Part shown: piece by piece, positions 1-10,882 of the stretch
How the letters are laid out: every line of letters starts with the position of its first letter
How positions within the stretch are numbered: the first letter of the stretch is position 1
Source of the DNA: Paramecium tetraurelia
Lineage: Eukaryota; Ciliophora; Oligohymenophorea; Peniculida; Parameciidae
DNA length: 64,000 nucleotides
Direction: 5' to 3'
Assembly: GCF_000165425.1 (NCBI RefSeq)
Contig: NW_001799300.1
Span: 62,001 to 126,000, forward strand
Program-made: the position numbers and the translations under genes
The notes under the pieces: generated by a model
The model's input: only the letters and a program-made list of their open reading frames with translations
Told to the model about the DNA's origin: nothing
Databases searched by the model: none

Positions 1-2917
1 TTGAAGGTAGAGGACAAGAACACTTGTGTTTAGGAAGAGAATCTGCTTCATTAATTGAAATGTCTGTTCTTGGCATTGAAGAATTCACAAAAATAATATC
101 ATAACCCAAAGAAGTTCTGTCATGCTTTCAAGGATTTGGATGGGAATCCAACAAATATTTTTGAACAAATGGATGTGGATGAATTTTGTAATTTACTTAT
201 GGATAGAATTGAATTGAATGTTAAGTCAACCTCAGATGAAGATCTAGTTAAACGCTTCTTTGGTGGTGTCATGTCCAATGAAATAATAGGTAAGACATGT
301 CCTCATTATTCCGAAAGAGAAGAACCCTTCTTTGCGATATCTCTTCCTGTTGCAAATAAAAAGAATCTAGAGGAGTGTCTACAAACATTGGTACATGGGG
401 ATTTGCTTGAAGGAGATAATGCCTACAATTGTGAGCAATGTAATAAAAAAGTCAGTGCTTTGAAGAGAATGTGCATTAAGAAATTGCCAGATCATCTCAT
501 TCTTGTATTGAAACGATTCAATTTTGATTTCGATTTGATGGCAAAAGCAAAAATCAACGATAGAATTGAATTCCCATTTGAATTGGATATGCAACCTTAC
601 TCTTAATAGGGATTAAGGCAATAGGAGAATAGATCTAATAATTCGAATGGACAGGACAACCCTTAAGAGTATTATTAATATAGATTAACAGGGGTTGTTA
701 TTCATATGGGTTCAGCAGATAGTGGGCATTATTATTCATTTATTCAGGATAAGAATGATTTAAATAAATGGTATGAATTCAACGATATTCTTGTGTCTCC
801 TGCTGACATAAAGGATCTTAAGAACGATGCATTCGGTGGGGCAGATAAGTTCTTGAAGAATAAATATCCTCCTCAAATGAAAGACAAATCTAAAAGTGCC
901 TACATGTTGTTTTATGAGAGAATTAACCCAATAAACGTCGCTGATTAATCATAAAAAATCGATGTTGAAATGGATTAGAAAACAATGCACTTTTTGGATG
1001 AAATCAAGGATGAAAACAGGAAATTCTAAATTCAACGCTTTATTTTTAGTCCAGAATACTTTACTTTTATGTAGAATTTGATTAAGTTCTAATTATAGCA
1101 ATAATAAGTCTAAGATCAAATCGTAAAAACACTAGTTTTCTTTTATTTGACATGTGCTGTTAGAGAGAATGATAAAACATTTGTCTCAAATAACATTGTA
1201 GATATGTAGGATTTATTAAGAAAATCACCTAAAACTTGTTAATGGCTATTAAAATGCTTCAATTAGCCATAATACATAAGAGAATTTTAATTTGATTGTT
1301 CAAAGAAGATGGTTAGGAAATTTGTGATTTCAATGATAATCACAGCCATAGATACTATTTAATAACATGAAGGCTACAAGGATCTATTTGAGATGGTTGA
1401 TGATAAGCCAAAATCATTAGTGGCTTCCTTGATAAATGCTTGGATCTTAATGATTCCAGAATTGAAAAAAAGTCTAAAGAATTCTGTTGAATTTTACGAT
1501 CTTTTCTATAAATTTGCAAAACTGCATTAATCTAATGCGCAATACTTAATTTCAAAGAGATTGGTGGGCAAATTGTTGGATTTGTCAATTGAAGTGCTAT
1601 TTGTGAACCCAAATAAAAATTTGATTCCTCAAAGAGAAGTTGTAAGAAGAATGGATGATATTAAAGTCATGAAATTCAACGATGATCCCAGCAACTATTT
1701 AGGATAGTAAAACTATTAGAATGTAGATGTTGCTTCAAGTTATTATGATGAGTTATTGGAAAAGAAATTTGAAAAGTCAATGAATTCTGGTCCTTCAACA
1801 AGTAGAGTGTATTTGTGGAGAGTGATAGCCTATTTAATAAAAGGAGAGTACAAGTAATTGCTATCTCCAGAGGAGTAGAGTCTACTTCAATTTGACATTC
1901 AATTTATCTCAATCCTTTTGGAAGAAGGAGATTGCAAATTGGCAATCAGAATGATTTCAGATATTCTGTGCACTTTTTCAACGGATAATTAAAAACAAAG
2001 TGATGCAGTTATCACTTCAATCGTTAAGTAAATAAATGATAAGGAATACAAAGAATACAGAAAGTATTTAGTTGTTCTCAAAAGAGTGTTTCAAATAAAG
2101 GATCAAATTACTGCTACAAGAGTATAAGTATATCATTATATTCTAGATCAATGCTGGAATGACTAAGTTATTGGACACCATGCAAAAATAGGGTCAATAC
2201 TTTTTAGAAACTGATGTTTGTTAGCAATACATTTTAAGGGTATAAATATATTCTCAAATATCTATAGATGGTCTTCAAGAATTAAGCAGTCCATCAATGG
2301 ATGGTCAAAAATTAAAGAGCTTGGCAATGGATACTAGAAAACCACAATACTCAACCACCTCCCAATGACAGATTAATTGCCAACAATCAGATCCCTTAGA
2401 AATGTTAACATAGATTACATAACATCTATCTACCCAACACTTCCTAGGGATATGCAAAATTATTGAGTTGGAAGAAATTATAATATGTCAATTTGCCCAA
2501 AGAACCTTTCAAATAAAATGATGATTTTGATACTGACGATGATTTGACTGAAAAAAATGTTAAGGTGGATGACAAGATTGACTTCTAGTAAATACTCCAT
2601 ATTTATTTTGTGTAGTGACTAAAACCAATGGATTACTGCGACTGTCAGCAAAGTGATGGGAGATTACATTCATCTAACCTTCAGTGGAAAGATGGCACCT
2701 CAAAATATGGACATTGAATTAGACAATGAACGACTGGCTCCATTTAATACTCTATCTAGCAACAATAAAATACCTGGTATTCTTAATTGCTATTCTTTAA
2801 TTAGGGTACAATAACCAGAGTTATGAGATGGTTATTGAACATCAGTCTGATCATGACAATGATACAGAGGAGGGCAACAATAATTCAAATAATTAAACTG
2901 ATTCCGATGAAGAATGA
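1..2917 (+). CDS. Ubiquitin-specific protease, C-terminal part (5' end outside window)
   Basis: Removes ubiquitin from proteins; peptidase C19 family, large USP9X/USP34 type judged by the long helical C-terminal region. Frame 1 is open from the first base. Visible are the QMDVDEF segment (about 167-187), the zinc-finger part CPH...CEQC (about 298-441), LILVLKRFNFDF, and the catalytic-His box GSADSGHYYSF (709-741). The catalytic Cys box lies upstream of the window. Four introns: 2122-2146, 2240-2267, 2588-2615 and 2777-2804; spliced length is 936 codons ending TGA 2915-2917. The last exons carry a short barrel-like motif (QWITATVSKV...YIHLTFSGK) that resembles Tudor/MBT-type folds, then an acidic tail. 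Confidence 0.9.
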
Positions 2918-2974
2918 AATTAATAATCAAGAAAGTATTACATTACATAGTTAATATATAATATATATTTTAAT

Positions 2975-3775
2975 ATGTCTAAATAATGGTAGATGCATCA
3001 GAGTGTGCAAGAGAGTTTGTGTTCTTCTCTAAATAAAGACGAAATTCTAGAAGAATTTATAAATATTTGCAATTATATATCCCAAGAGGATCAAAAAAGC
3101 ATAAAGAGTTTGAATTCAAAAATAAAAACAATTAAGAAACATTATGCTTAATAGAAATGCCGAATAGAACATCAATTTAAATACATCTAAACTTTATTAG
3201 AACAAAAAAAGAAGGAGTTAATGTCCTTATTAAGTACTCATGAATAGGAAATTGATAAAACATTCAAAAATTTACTTGAATAAGTAACTCAAATCCAATC
3301 TGTAATCAATAACATCTAAAATGACATACTCAGTAATAGATAGGAAATTGTATCAGAAGTGGATGACGATACCTTTCACAATATTCTCTCTCAATTCGAT
3401 CAAGAAATCCAAATGACATAAAAATACAAAAAGGATTTATTGTCTCAAAAAATTACTCTCATCATTATTGAAGAATGGACTTCACATCATCAAGACGTGA
3501 TCAAGAATCTACTCAATCAATGCATAACAATAAAGGATTATCAAAAGCAAATTGAAACATAACACTCAGAATTAAGTGCCTCGACCAGTAGTGACAAGTT
3601 TTATTCTTCCAGCAGATCCAGCTAAGAACTATGTATGAAACAATAAACTCCCTTGATAGTTAGTTTTGACTAAAAATATTTTCTACCCTAAAAATAAACT
3701 GAGATATCAAAATCTGATTCTGATATGCATGATAGTTGCGAGTCTGATTTCCTAAGAGAAATGACGTAATCCTGA
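2975..3775 (+). CDS. Coiled-coil protein, unknown function
   Basis: A single uninterrupted frame of 266 aa in the Gln-TAA/TAG code, starting MSKQWQMHQSVQ and ending at TGA 3773-3775. The middle (about residues 40-190) is rich in K, E, Q and L with heptad-like spacing, including IEHQFKYIQTLLEQKKKELM, so a coiled coil is likely. The C-terminal third is rich in Ser and Asp (DSDMHDSCESDF). It starts only 57 bp after the USP stop, same strand. I recognise no catalytic domain. Confidence 0.75.
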
Positions 3776-4353
3776 ATTGTTATAATTATGGCCATTCACT
3801 TATTTTATTTTGAGTATTATAATTTATATTTACTAATAATAAAAAAATAAATTAATTTTATTTCCTGTCTTACCTCATTTCATTTCAAAGTTAGCTGACA
3901 TTTTTCTTGATTTTTTATGATTTTACTATGACCTAAATAAATTAATTTTTGGTCTTGCAATATAAAAGCTTTCAATATTTAATAATCGCTTGTTAAAATT
4001 GTTCACAACATCTACAAATTTTTTATCAGTTTTGTTTATACTCACTTTCATTGATTTCGATTATTATACAAATTTATATAGTTGTTCAACCTTAGGTTCT
4101 TCGAATTTAATTAATATGGATATTAAACCTTTGAAATAACAGAATGTACAACTATGTTTTAATAATACACTTATATATTATATTATTATGGTTAGTAAAT
4201 AACATATTTTAATTAAATGTTACTGAACACTTTTTTGTATGAAATAAAATAAAGAAATACTACTTTAGTTGATCGACAACTTGTTTAACGGAGGAGAAGG
4301 ATAAAATGCAAAGTTGTATTTGATAAAAATATTTCTATATATATATTTTGTTT
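3776..4353. other. AT-rich intergenic stretch
   Basis: Very AT-rich with scattered TGA in all frames. I see no gene, RNA or repeat unit here. It is a tail-to-tail spacer between the coiled-coil gene and the minus-strand helix-turn-helix gene. Confidence 0.6.
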
Positions 4354-4731
4354 TCAAAGTGTAGTGATTATGTATTCTTATTCTTTTAAAACTTTATCAT
4401 TAAGTATGATTTTGAGATTCAATTTAGAGAATTTTGTAACATTTGAGTAGGATGCTTGTTTAAACTGTTCATTTTGTTCAAATTAAATTTTTTTTTTTCT
4501 GTAATTATGCAGGATAGTTTTAGCAGTAGCATAATTGATCTTAAGATCCTTGGCAATCTAAAGGAGATATTATAATATAGAGTACTCTTTTAATTTTGCA
4601 TTTCTACTAAAGAACAGTTTGAATCAACTATTTCTTTTTTTCCTTCGATATCATTTTGTATTGTCTTTTTGTAAATTATTGATCCTCCTTTTCTAAAGGT
4701 TTATACCCTGGTTGTTTGTTTCCATTGTCAT
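4354..4731 (-). CDS. Helix-turn-helix protein, paralogue of the gene at 8425 (5' part unresolved, possibly decayed)
   Basis: The minus strand encodes KLKEYSILQYLLQIAKDL followed by KINYATAKTILHNYRKKK, then a tail SKLNLKIILNDKVLKEQEY, ending TGA at 4354-4356. The gene at 8425-8826 has the matching order: SLNYSTAKTILYTLRHR, then RKQNLTVKILIKGKLVNEY. The N-Y-[AS]-T-A-K-T-I-L element looks like the recognition helix of a DNA-binding HTH; DNA binding is inferred. The 5' part is unclear: an ATG at 4731 opens a different frame and I could not find a normal GTA...AG intron that joins it. It may be a live gene with an unusual intron, or a damaged copy. The A11 run at 4488-4498 does not break the frame. 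Confidence 0.45.
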
Positions 4732-5178
4732 TTATGGGTACTTTTATAAGCGACATGTAATTTGATAAAAAAGTTTTTTTATTGTTAATTCATTAATATG
4801 TTCCGAATAGATTTGGATTAAATAATATATTTTTTATACTGTAATTTATAATTTATACAGCATAAGAATAAATAAAACAACCAAATCTAAATCCACAACC
4901 CATGTGATTATGAATTATAGAAACAATGATGCATAATTTATTTCCTTGTGATAAAACTGCAAAAATATCAAGTATGATTGGATTGCTTGCAGATCAAGGA
5001 TGGATTTAGAATGATTTGGAAGATGTTGTGACCATTCCTAAGTTTATGAAGAGTAAAAAAAAGTGTAACATTTACAGGGTATTGATCATACGAAATAGTT
5101 GGCCAATAAAAATGAATCCACCCTTTTGCAGTTAAAATTTAAGTATAAATTCAAAAATGCGAAAACTACCTTATTATT

Positions 5179-5394
5179 ATGTTAATCTATAAATGCGATT
5201 ATAATCACTCTTCAAATAATGAGTCGATAATCGATTTAATAACTCAATTAATAAATTCAAATCATTCATTTAAACTTGAATACCAAGGTAACAATACAGA
5301 TTGTAAAGAATAATTATTGTCAGGCTTTTTGATAAATTTGAGGGGCAAATCAAAAGTCTATAAGAAACAAAGGATGTCATAACAAAATAAATGA
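5179..5394 (+). CDS. Possible small gene, unrecognised
   Basis: An ATG opens 71 codons (MLIYKCDYNHSS... to TGA 5392-5394) with plausible codon use in the Gln-TAA/TAG code. Reading on in the same frame past the TGA, sequence still looks coding (ILCSNKACVQKEKD) to about 5530, so this may be a broken gene or part of a spliced one. No family recognised. The rest of 4732-5617 shows nothing else I can support. Confidence 0.25.
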
Positions 5395-5617
5395 ATCTTA
5401 TGCAGCAATAAAGCTTGTGTATAAAAAGAGAAAGATATTTATGGTAGTAGTTTTTTGCAATTTGTGAAACTGATAGTTTAGATTCTTTCGTAGTAAGAAA
5501 TTATATAGTCTGTAATTTTGCTAGAATAATGAAGGTTTCAGAAGATAATTTATATAAATTTTGGAATTCATATGAAAATGGGATTGGGTTTTATATATAG
5601 ATTTATAAAACACAGAC

Positions 5618-6154
5618 TCAATTTTTACTCTTTAATTTTGGTCTATAACCTATTTGTTCAGTTAATTCTTTAAATTTTGCCATCTACCTGTAATTGTTGG
5701 TGATACAAGGGGGGTAGGATGATTTAAGATCAACAGATTTGTTTTAATTGTGAAGCGATTATTTCATTTTGATCTACTATTTTTTATCGATTGATATCAC
5801 TCTATGAGACTTGAAGTCGAAAGGTTTTCTCTCTCTTTCTTCACATTATTTACACATTAATCTGATATCCTGCAAAATTGGAAATTTAGTCTGAAGGTCT
5901 ATTTTTCTTAATTTTGCTTTGTATGATTTCCCATCATTCGTAGTGATCACAGTTTCTGTTTTGACATAATCCAAAGGAAATTGTACATAATAGTTGTGTT
6001 TTTCGGTATCTGAGATTATTTATTTAATGGGTCTATGAGCCTTTCCATAGTTTACTACGGAATGTAACAAAATTGTATTTTCAGTGGTATCTATTTTGTG
6101 AAGTAGTCCATTGTATCGAGTATGATTGGGTGTTTCTATGTTTATGGTCATCAT
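5618..6154 (-). CDS. LSM14/Scd6-like protein
   Basis: Uninterrupted 178-aa frame, starting with a double Met and ending at TGA 5618-5620. The N-terminal segment TRYNGLLHKIDTTENTILL with VVNYGKAHRP matches the LSm fold of LSM14/Scd6 proteins ([20 protein letters not shown] in animals), which act in P-bodies and translational repression. The FDF and RGG regions expected of full-length LSM14 are not seen, and after about residue 110 the protein is basic and Q/K-rich with a short Cys pair (MCKQCEERERK). So this is a short relative or only the LSm module. It lies head-to-head with RPS29, 80 bp apart. Confidence 0.55.
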
Positions 6155-6234
6155 CTATTCTATTATAATTCCGATTATAATGTAATTTTTTTTAATATGA
6201 TTTTAATAAATATTTAAATAAAATAAAACAAAGC

Positions 6235-6449
6235 ATGCCAAACCATTTATTCAGAACTCACCCCAGAACTTACGGAAAGGATTCAAGAGGTAATTCTGAT
6301 TGAGATTTCATAGAATGCAGAGTATGTGCTGCCAGATAAGGTTTGATTAGAAAATATGGTATGAATGTGTGCAGAAGATGTTTCAGAGAGAATTACGAAT
6401 TGATAGGATTTCATAAGGTAATTCATTTACTTATATTCAGTACAATTGA
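6235..6449 (+). CDS. RPS29: 40S ribosomal protein S29 (uS14)
   Basis: Component of the small ribosomal subunit that binds 18S rRNA through a zinc ribbon. The spliced product is 55 aa: [20 protein letters not shown] then [19 protein letters not shown] and a C-terminal GFHKYN, with both CxxC pairs present. Two tiny introns are needed: 6290-6313 (24 nt, contains an in-frame TGA) and 6418-6440 (23 nt). The last exon is only nine bases (Tyr, Asn, stop). Length and sequence match eukaryotic S29 closely, which also anchors the intron rules used elsewhere in the window. Confidence 0.97.
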
Positions 6450-6734
6450 CGTGTCTTTGATATAATAATAACAATATTTAATCGTATATCTAAATTTCCA
6501 CTCCTCCCATATTAAACTATATATATAATTGCAAAATTTGAAATTCTCAATCGAAGTCTTTTTAAGCATATTTCGGGATTTCAACTTATTTAAAACAGTC
6601 CTCTTCTTACTGCTTCCTTGCGCAATCTTAATTAGACCACATCTATTGAATTAACTAACTGGGATCAAAGAATCATTACACCAAATATGATTAAATAGTG
6701 AATTGATAAACAATATATTATTTAATTACATAAT
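6450..6734. other. Intergenic, with a weak minus-strand open frame
   Basis: Between RPS29 and the aminotransferase. A basic minus-strand frame (about 6540-6680, reading GSSKKRTVLNKLKSRNM) stays open, but its only in-frame ATG would sit 4 bp from the start of the next gene and needs an assumed intron. I do not call a gene. Confidence 0.4.
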
Positions 6735-8195
6735 ATGATTAAGGCGGATTAGATTGTGCCCTATTCTGCACTATATATTGATATGTAGTACAGACACCTG
6801 TTCAACACATTGTGGTCATACTTGAAACCAATAGATTAGGATAAGTACATTCAATAGGTAAAGATTAATCTAATTTCCTAGATCGAAGAGGTTTGGCTTG
6901 GAGGATTGAAAAATTAAAAAATACTAGTGACCTTATGTGTCCGAGCCTCTACAGATTTGGTATTACAAGTAAAGACTCTTTCCATTATAAAAGGCTTTAA
7001 ATTGGCCACCAGGGTCTGAAGTTATAATTACAGGAATTAACATACCAGACATGGTTTAAGTGTTGAGGTTAAATGGTCTCATCCCTGTGCCCATTGAAGT
7101 AGATCCCCATACATTAGGATGCACACTTGATCAATTTAAAAAATTTTACACCGAAAAAGTATATATTGATCATATCATTAGACCAAAGGCATTATGATTT
7201 CCTATGTATTTGGGGCCAAATTTGATGCATCAGAAATTATTGATTGGGCCAAGTCAAAAGGATTGTTCATTATGGAAGATGAAGCTGAAAGTTTTAGTGC
7301 ACCTAATGCTAAATGTAAAATCAACTGTATTCTAAATATAGTAAACCCTAATGTGGATTTTTCCACTTTTAGTTTCGGTTCCATAAAAACTTGTTCTGCT
7401 TTCGGAGGCTCTATAAGTGTCATTCGAAATAATGAGGCTCTTTACAGGAAGATGAAAGCCATTCAAGAAACCTATCCCAAATGGTCTTAAAGAAAGTAAT
7501 ATCTAAACATAACAGTCTTAGTTATTTCAAGAGAACCTTAAAAAATCTAATCCCTATGATTTTGTTAAATAGTAGAACAATCAACAGGAGTTCCAGATGG
7601 ATTTTCATCAACTTCTTTCCAAATTGGGACTACAAAGAATTTGTGGTCAATAGCATCAGAGGATTTCAAAAAAACCCAGATGATATTCTGCAAACTTATC
7701 GATTTAGAGTTCCTGATCCCATGTTGGTTATGTTGGCTTTGCGAATGAAAACTTTTGATACTGATCAATTCAATATGTCAATCTCTCGATAATTGGTTGG
7801 TCAGAGTATTTTGAAGAAAGGCGGCTTGCTTGTACCAGGACATGCAGTAGAAGATAGAAGATTTTGGTAAGAATTATTTAAGTTATTTTTCTAAGGCTTT
7901 ATCCAGTCGTTGTTGCGGATCCTGAAACCACTTATAAGGTGTTGAATTCGAGGGGAATAGATGCCTACATGGGAGTCACACAATTGGATATTGTAGAAAG
8001 CCCTATTGGTAGTTCCTACTAATATCCAAACAGTACTTTGTCATATTTTAAAAATGTAAATTGATTTAAGTTGATATCTATCAGATTTTGTATCTACCGA
8101 TTCATCAGAATGCAGATTTGAAATCTATTCAGCGTATTTGTAAGGAGGTTGTTGAGGTTGTGGAGATGTTGAAGAGTCAACACCCAAAGTTATGA
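6735..8195 (+). CDS. DegT/DnrJ/EryC1-family PLP aminotransferase
   Basis: A pyridoxal-phosphate sugar aminotransferase-like enzyme (aspartate-aminotransferase fold). Motifs: NWPPGSEVIITGINIPDM (substrate loop), LFIMEDEAESFSAP with the cofactor-binding Asp, and SFGSIKTCSAFGGS with the probable Schiff-base Lys, then LYLPIHQNADLK near the end. Six introns give 436 aa: 6858-6881, 6969-6993, 7159-7181, 7496-7515, 7867-7895 and 8056-8084. Two of these end AAG and two end CAG. Size is normal for the family. The region after PKWS (exon from 7516) is the least family-like. The substrate cannot be told; sugar-nucleotide aminotransferase is the usual role. Stop TGA 8193-8195. Confidence 0.8.
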
Positions 8196-8424
8196 TTTAA
8201 TTTATATTAATAATTATCAATTTCGATTAATTGATTCAGTGTTTTTATGTCCTCTAGACAACTTTAATATAATAGCTGAATTTTATAAACTGGAAAATAT
8301 AAATTATAATTTATTTCATTATACTCAAGCCTTGATTTCATGTATCTGAGTTGATAATTTAATTTATTCCTTTAGAAAATTATTTAAAAAATCTTTTTTT
8401 AACACTTCAAATTCAAGAATTGTA

Positions 8425-8826
8425 ATGAATTTCGATGATGCTTCTTTATCTTCACTCCATACTTACAGAGTTAAAACCCGTTAATAGCAAAAAGGAATTT
8501 AACCTTCCATTCAAAAATCAAAAAGAAAATACTGTCATATTTCTCCTGATAGAAAGAATCAGTTAATATCTCTCGTGCTCGATAAAAAGCTTAGAATTAA
8601 AGATGTACTAAACCATACATATACTTTACATTAGGCAGCTGTTATTTGTAGTTTAAATTATTCCACAGCCAAAACCATACTGTATACTTTGAGACATCGA
8701 CCTCCTAAGTAAGCTGGAGTATAGCCAATTTCGAATTCAAGAAAACAAAACCTCACCGTCAAAATTCTTATCAAGGGCAAGCTTGTGAATGAATATGATT
8801 TTTATAAAAAATCGAATCAGAGTTGA
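8425..8826 (+). CDS. Helix-turn-helix protein (NYSTAKTIL family)
   Basis: Uninterrupted 133-aa frame. A basic N-terminus (about residues 20-40, KSKRKYCHISPDRK) is followed by a three-helix segment, KNQLISLVLDKKLRIKDVL then HQAAVICSLNYSTAKTILYT, and a C-terminal RKQNLTVKILIKGKLVNEYD. The middle has the helix-turn-helix spacing of homeodomain-like/transposase-type DNA-binding domains. The role in DNA binding is inferred. It is a full-length relative of the minus-strand gene near 4.4 kb. TGA stop 8824-8826. Confidence 0.6.
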
Positions 8827-9173
8827 AGTATATTAATTACATCTCATAAATAAAATCTTATGAAATTGACATTTATTATAACTCTTTTGAACTAAAATAT
8901 TTAAAGGTGTGTATACATCAAATCTAAATACTAAGCAACAGGTTCATTTTAAATATCAATAGTCTTAATTTTCTTTCATCAATGTGATTAATTACATTTT
9001 ATATATAAATCTTTTTTGTAAATACTATGTCATGAACACTGTTCTAAGTCATCTTTTTTATATCAAACTATTTTGTTCAGATTTTTCTAATTATTATCGG
9101 AAAAACTGAATAATTTTTCTAGGAATATTGCTGCATTTAAAGCGAGACTCATCTAATCAATTACTTTAGATAT

Positions 9174-9597
9174 GAGACAATTATGGTTTACTACAAGGTT
9201 CAGGTGCGTTTTTCTTCCCTTTCCTCTTCGGTAATGAAGGTCATATTAAGTTCGACAGTGTAGATGGACAAATTTATAAACGATATTTTAACAAGGATTC
9301 ATACATTATTTTATAATTTTAAACTTTGCCATATGATAGGGATGACAAAATTATTATCATTTCTCTTATTGAAAAAAATTATGTTCTCAAGAAGGGTATA
9401 TAAATAACAATAACAATTATTCAAAATTAAATTAAAATTCATTAATTTTAAATTCTAATTAGAAGATGCCTAAATAAATGAAAAAATTATTTCCAGTGCT
9501 TCCTCAATTTAAAGATGATTATATTGGAAATAATAATTACTTAGAACGAATATAACCTCAAATCCAAAAGCTCAAAACCATAGTACAAGTACCATGA
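9174..9597 (+). CDS. Possible gene fragments, unrecognised
   Basis: Two open pieces in the Gln-TAA/TAG code. The first, about 9174-9400, reads GSGAFFFPFLFGNEGHIKFD and then PYDRDDKIIIISLIEKNY, with no ATG in frame (a TGA precedes it). The second, 9466-9597, is a short frame starting MPKQMKKLFPVLPQ. The 66-nt AT-rich spacer between them is too long for a typical intron here. They may be exons of one gene with a missed 5' exon, or remnants. No family recognised. Confidence 0.25.
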
Positions 9598-10882
9598 AAC
9601 CTAAAAAATAATTTTTTATTTCGCAATTTATTTTTAAATACTATGTTTACTAATTTCTCATTCATTTTTATTTTTAAATCTCAATGAAATTTATTAGGAG
9701 AATATACTTGTTTTTATCAAAATATAGTTGCATTTATTTAGTTTATCAAAATATTTAAGTTACATGAATTTTCCTAAATATTTCATATTTAATATATCCT
9801 TGCAATAATCAGTAATGGTTAGATATTTAATTTTTAGGAAAATTCAAATCAACTTCTTTTTTATAGAACTTAAATAAACTGTTGGACTTCCCATTAGAAC
9901 TGGTTATATAGTTTTTATAATTATGGCTTTTTGATTAAAAAACCCTTTAAAACTGAGATGTACTTAGATTGAAATGAAGAGCATTTGAAATTTTTGGTAA
10001 TCAAAATAAAAGGAATTCCCAATAATTGGTTGAATCATGCCTTTATATATGGTCATCAAAATAGGATTGGATTAAACAATTGCACATCTTAATTAAGATT
10101 TTATTAAGCAATTTGTAATTATTAATAGATCTGGATCTATTGAATCTATTTTTAAAATTTGATCATCGAGTCTGTTTAACGGCTGCTTAAGCATTATAAC
10201 ATTCATATCTACAGATTTTACACAGCGAAGTAGATGATGTATATGAGTAAGCTTTATTTTACATAAGCCAACATCTCTTCCAGTCAATCCCTTGGAATTT
10301 TGAGTTTGAAAAATATGAATTGACTAATTGAAAGGTAGCTATTCCAACAAAATATTCTAGATATGCTCTATGAAGAGATTTTGTTTTATCATTTTTCACA
10401 ATTTAGAAATTAGCAGTTCGAAACACTATAATCTGATTAATCATTAATAAGCCATATAGTAGACAATGAAAATGCTAGGATAGTTGATCAAAATGCTGAT
10501 GAATGATTTTGAATAATGAACAATGAATTAATATTTGTAATATTGTATACAATGGTTTGAATTATAATATCTAATTTAATATATAGATTATGAAGATATA
10601 TATATCATATTAATTCGAATTCAAGAACATAGATTATTAAGAGTTCAACTTCAAAATATCTGAATTTGAATTTGAATTGAATCTTAAGTAATTCTTGTTG
10701 TATATGATGGCGTTGAAAAGAAATTAAAAATAATTTAACTAAGTTATGGAAGATAATTTGTATCTATTTAAAATATTATTAAACTATTAATACAAATAGG
10801 AGTGATTAACTTTATCAAAGTAAAATCGTAAAATTAAAATAGGTGTTTGTATATTAATCAATTATATTAAATCTAAATGTAA
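9598..10882. other. AT-rich region without recognisable genes
   Basis: About 1.3 kb. Short open stretches occur on the minus strand (10093-10287), but there is no start with coding-like codon use and no motif. I see nothing I can support. The region just upstream of 10883 must hold the promoter of the DNase II gene. Confidence 0.5.

Noticed and set aside
5179-5394. Relation to the SelT/SelW redox fold, with TGA 5392 as selenocysteine.
   Set aside because: The expected CxxC/CxxU near the first strand is absent (KCDYNHS instead), and the TGA lies far from that position.
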